Source: Candidatus Binatia bacterium
GTDB taxonomy: Bacteria > Desulfobacterota > Binatia > UBA12015
Direction: 5' to 3'
NCBI GenBank assembly: GCA_029243485.1
Contig: JAQWRY010000065.1
Coordinates: 1 to 32,494, forward strand
Length of the DNA: 32,494 bases
In this document: positions 31,487-32,494 of the stretch, one piece after another
Position numbering within the stretch: position 1 is the stretch's first letter
How the letters are laid out: each line of letters opens with the position of its first letter
Position numbers and translations under genes: made by a program
The notes under the pieces: generated by a model
Database searches by the model: none
What the model was told of the DNA's origin: nothing
Seen by the model: the letters and a program-made list of their open reading frames with translations, nothing else

Positions 31487-32494
31487 ATGAAGCTCGAGCC
31501 GTTCCGCAATTGGGTCGTCGCCCGCGCAAACGACGACAACCCAGCGATTCACTTCGAGGATCGATCCTGGCCGTACCGCGACGCCGTGCAGGCCGGCGCG
31601 GAGCGGGCTACGTTCATGCTCGCCGAGCGACGCGACGGACCGCTTCACGTCGGCGTGCTTCTCGAGAACGTGCCCGAGTTTTGGTTCTGGCTGGCCGGGG
31701 CCTCGCTCGCCGGAGCGGTCGTCGTTGGGATCAATCCGACGCGCCGGGGCGCGGAGCTCGCGCGCGACATCGAGCACACGGATTGCCAATGGATCGTTAC
31801 CGACGCGAAGCACCGTGATCTGCTCGACGGACTTGGGCTCGACGTCCCGATTCTCGAGATCGATACCGACGCTTACGCAGCGGCGCTGGAGCCGTTTGCG
31901 GGCTCTCCGCTTCCGGACGTGGAAGTGGAGCCCGACGCCCACCTCCTTCTGATCTTCACGTCCGGTACGAGTGGTGCGCCCAAGGCGGTGATCTGCACTC
32001 AGAGAAAGCTCGCACTTACGGCCCAGAGCGTCGTCGGCATCGCGGAGCTCAGCGCGCGGAGCGTCACGTACGTCGCGATGCCCATGTTTCATTCCAACTG
32101 TCTCTTCATGGGCTGGGGGCCGACGGTCGTGGCAGGCGGCGCGACGGTGTTGCGCCGAAAATTCTCCGCGTCGTCCGCATTACCGGACATCCGCAAGTAC
32201 GGGTGCACCTACTTCCATTACGTGGGGAAGCCGCTCTCCTACATTCTGGCGCAGCCCGAGCAGCCCGACGATGCGGACAATCCGCTCGAGCTCGTGTTTG
32301 GCAATGAAGGCGCCGAGCTCGACATCGAGCGCTTCAGTAAGCGCTTCGATGTCCGGGTGATCGACAGCTATGGCTCGACCGAGACCGGCGCTACGGTCCG
32401 CCGGGTCGAGGGGATGCCGAAGGGCGCGTTGGGTCGTGCGGGGAAGGAGATCAAGGTCCTCGATCCGGATTCGGGGGAGGAGTGTCCCCCCGCC
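31487..32494 (+). CDS. AMP-forming fatty acid/steroid-acid CoA ligase, FadD17-like (3' end outside window)
   Basis: 336 codons, open to the last base, so the C-terminal domain is missing only because the window ends. GGGAGG within the kinase end serves as ribosome site. The phosphate loop is FTSGTSGAPKA (157-167), MPMFHSNCLFMGWGP (199-212) the acyl-binding helix region, and YGSTE (295-299) is present. The segment CTYFHYVGKPLSYILAQPEQPDDADNP (240-266) and FGNEGAELDIERF resemble the mycobacterial FadD17/FadD19 branch, which activates steroid side-chain acids. That resemblance is from memory and is the main hint that the pathway handles a branched or polycyclic acid. Confidence 0.88.
   Translation, partial: MKLEPFRNWVVARANDDNPAIHFEDRSWPYRDAVQAGAERATFMLAERRDGPLHVGVLLENVPEFWFWLAGASLAGAVVVGINPTRRGAELARDIEHTDCQWIVTDAKHRDLLDGLGLDVPILEIDTDAYAAALEPFAGSPLPDVEVEPDAHLLLIFTSGTSGAPKAVICTQRKLALTAQSVVGIAELSARSVTYVAMPMFHSNCLFMGWGPTVVAGGATVLRRKFSASSALPDIRKYGCTYFHYVGKPLSYILAQPEQPDDADNPLELVFGNEGAELDIERFSKRFDVRVIDSYGSTETGATVRRVEGMPKGALGRAGKEIKVLDPDSGEECPPA

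Overview
GC-rich bacterial DNA, densely packed with genes. It is a catabolic region built around coenzyme A thioesters: two AMP-forming acyl-CoA ligases, three class III (CaiB-type) CoA-transferases, an enoyl-CoA hydratase, a thiolase-fold/DUF35 pair, an aldehyde dehydrogenase, a P450, an SDR, a luciferase-like oxidoreductase, three ACMSD-type amidohydrolases and three aminoglycoside-phosphotransferase-fold kinases. An outer-membrane TonB receptor, lipoprotein signals and proline- and cysteine-rich exported proteins indicate a Gram-negative host. The style suggests a deltaproteobacterial-type lineage (Myxococcota, Candidatus Binatota or similar), but this is a low-confidence impression. The enzyme mix resembles steroid, terpenoid or other alicyclic side-chain degradation. 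The true substrate cannot be read from the sequence.

Layout. 1-3538: two tandem paralogous lipoproteins with a CX4CH haem-like motif and a PHM-type copper monooxygenase core. 3551-4509 (-): a TetR regulator downstream of a truncated SGNH-hydrolase-like remnant and a 37-aa ORF. 4648-6588 (+): enoyl-CoA hydratase and a DUF7064/7065-like protein. 6635-9109 (-): TonB receptor. 9258-12327 (+): amidohydrolase, a second TetR, kinase 1. 12410-23612 (-): a ten-gene operon in the order P450, SDR, amidohydrolase, LLM oxidoreductase, CaiB, ALDH, Ltp2-like thiolase, DUF35, CocE-type esterase, kinase 2, with several 4-bp overlaps. 23744-24673 (+): IclR regulator. 24751-28563 (-): two coupled CaiB genes and an amidohydrolase. 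28673-32494 (+): acyl-CoA ligase, kinase 3 and a FadD17-like ligase cut by the window end.

Regulation. The most striking non-coding signal is a 28-bp promoter/operator found three times, with 20 of 28 positions identical: a -35 TTGNTT, a 16-bp near-palindrome filling the spacer, and a -10 TATAGS. The copies point at the TetR transcription unit (4569-4596), at the TonB receptor (9167-9194) and at kinase 3 plus the FadD17-like ligase (30303-30330). This suggests one regulon for uptake, activation and its own repressor, probably the TetR at 3551-4126. The P450 operon and the IclR gene diverge from a separate region with two adjacent TGCT...AGCA palindromes.

There is no gene-free stretch above 300 bases. 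The longest gap (30239-30431) holds one of the shared promoters. The four convergent gaps (3539-3550, 6589-6634, 12328-12409, 24674-24750) show no convincing terminator hairpin. No tRNA, rRNA, CRISPR, insertion sequence or origin was seen.
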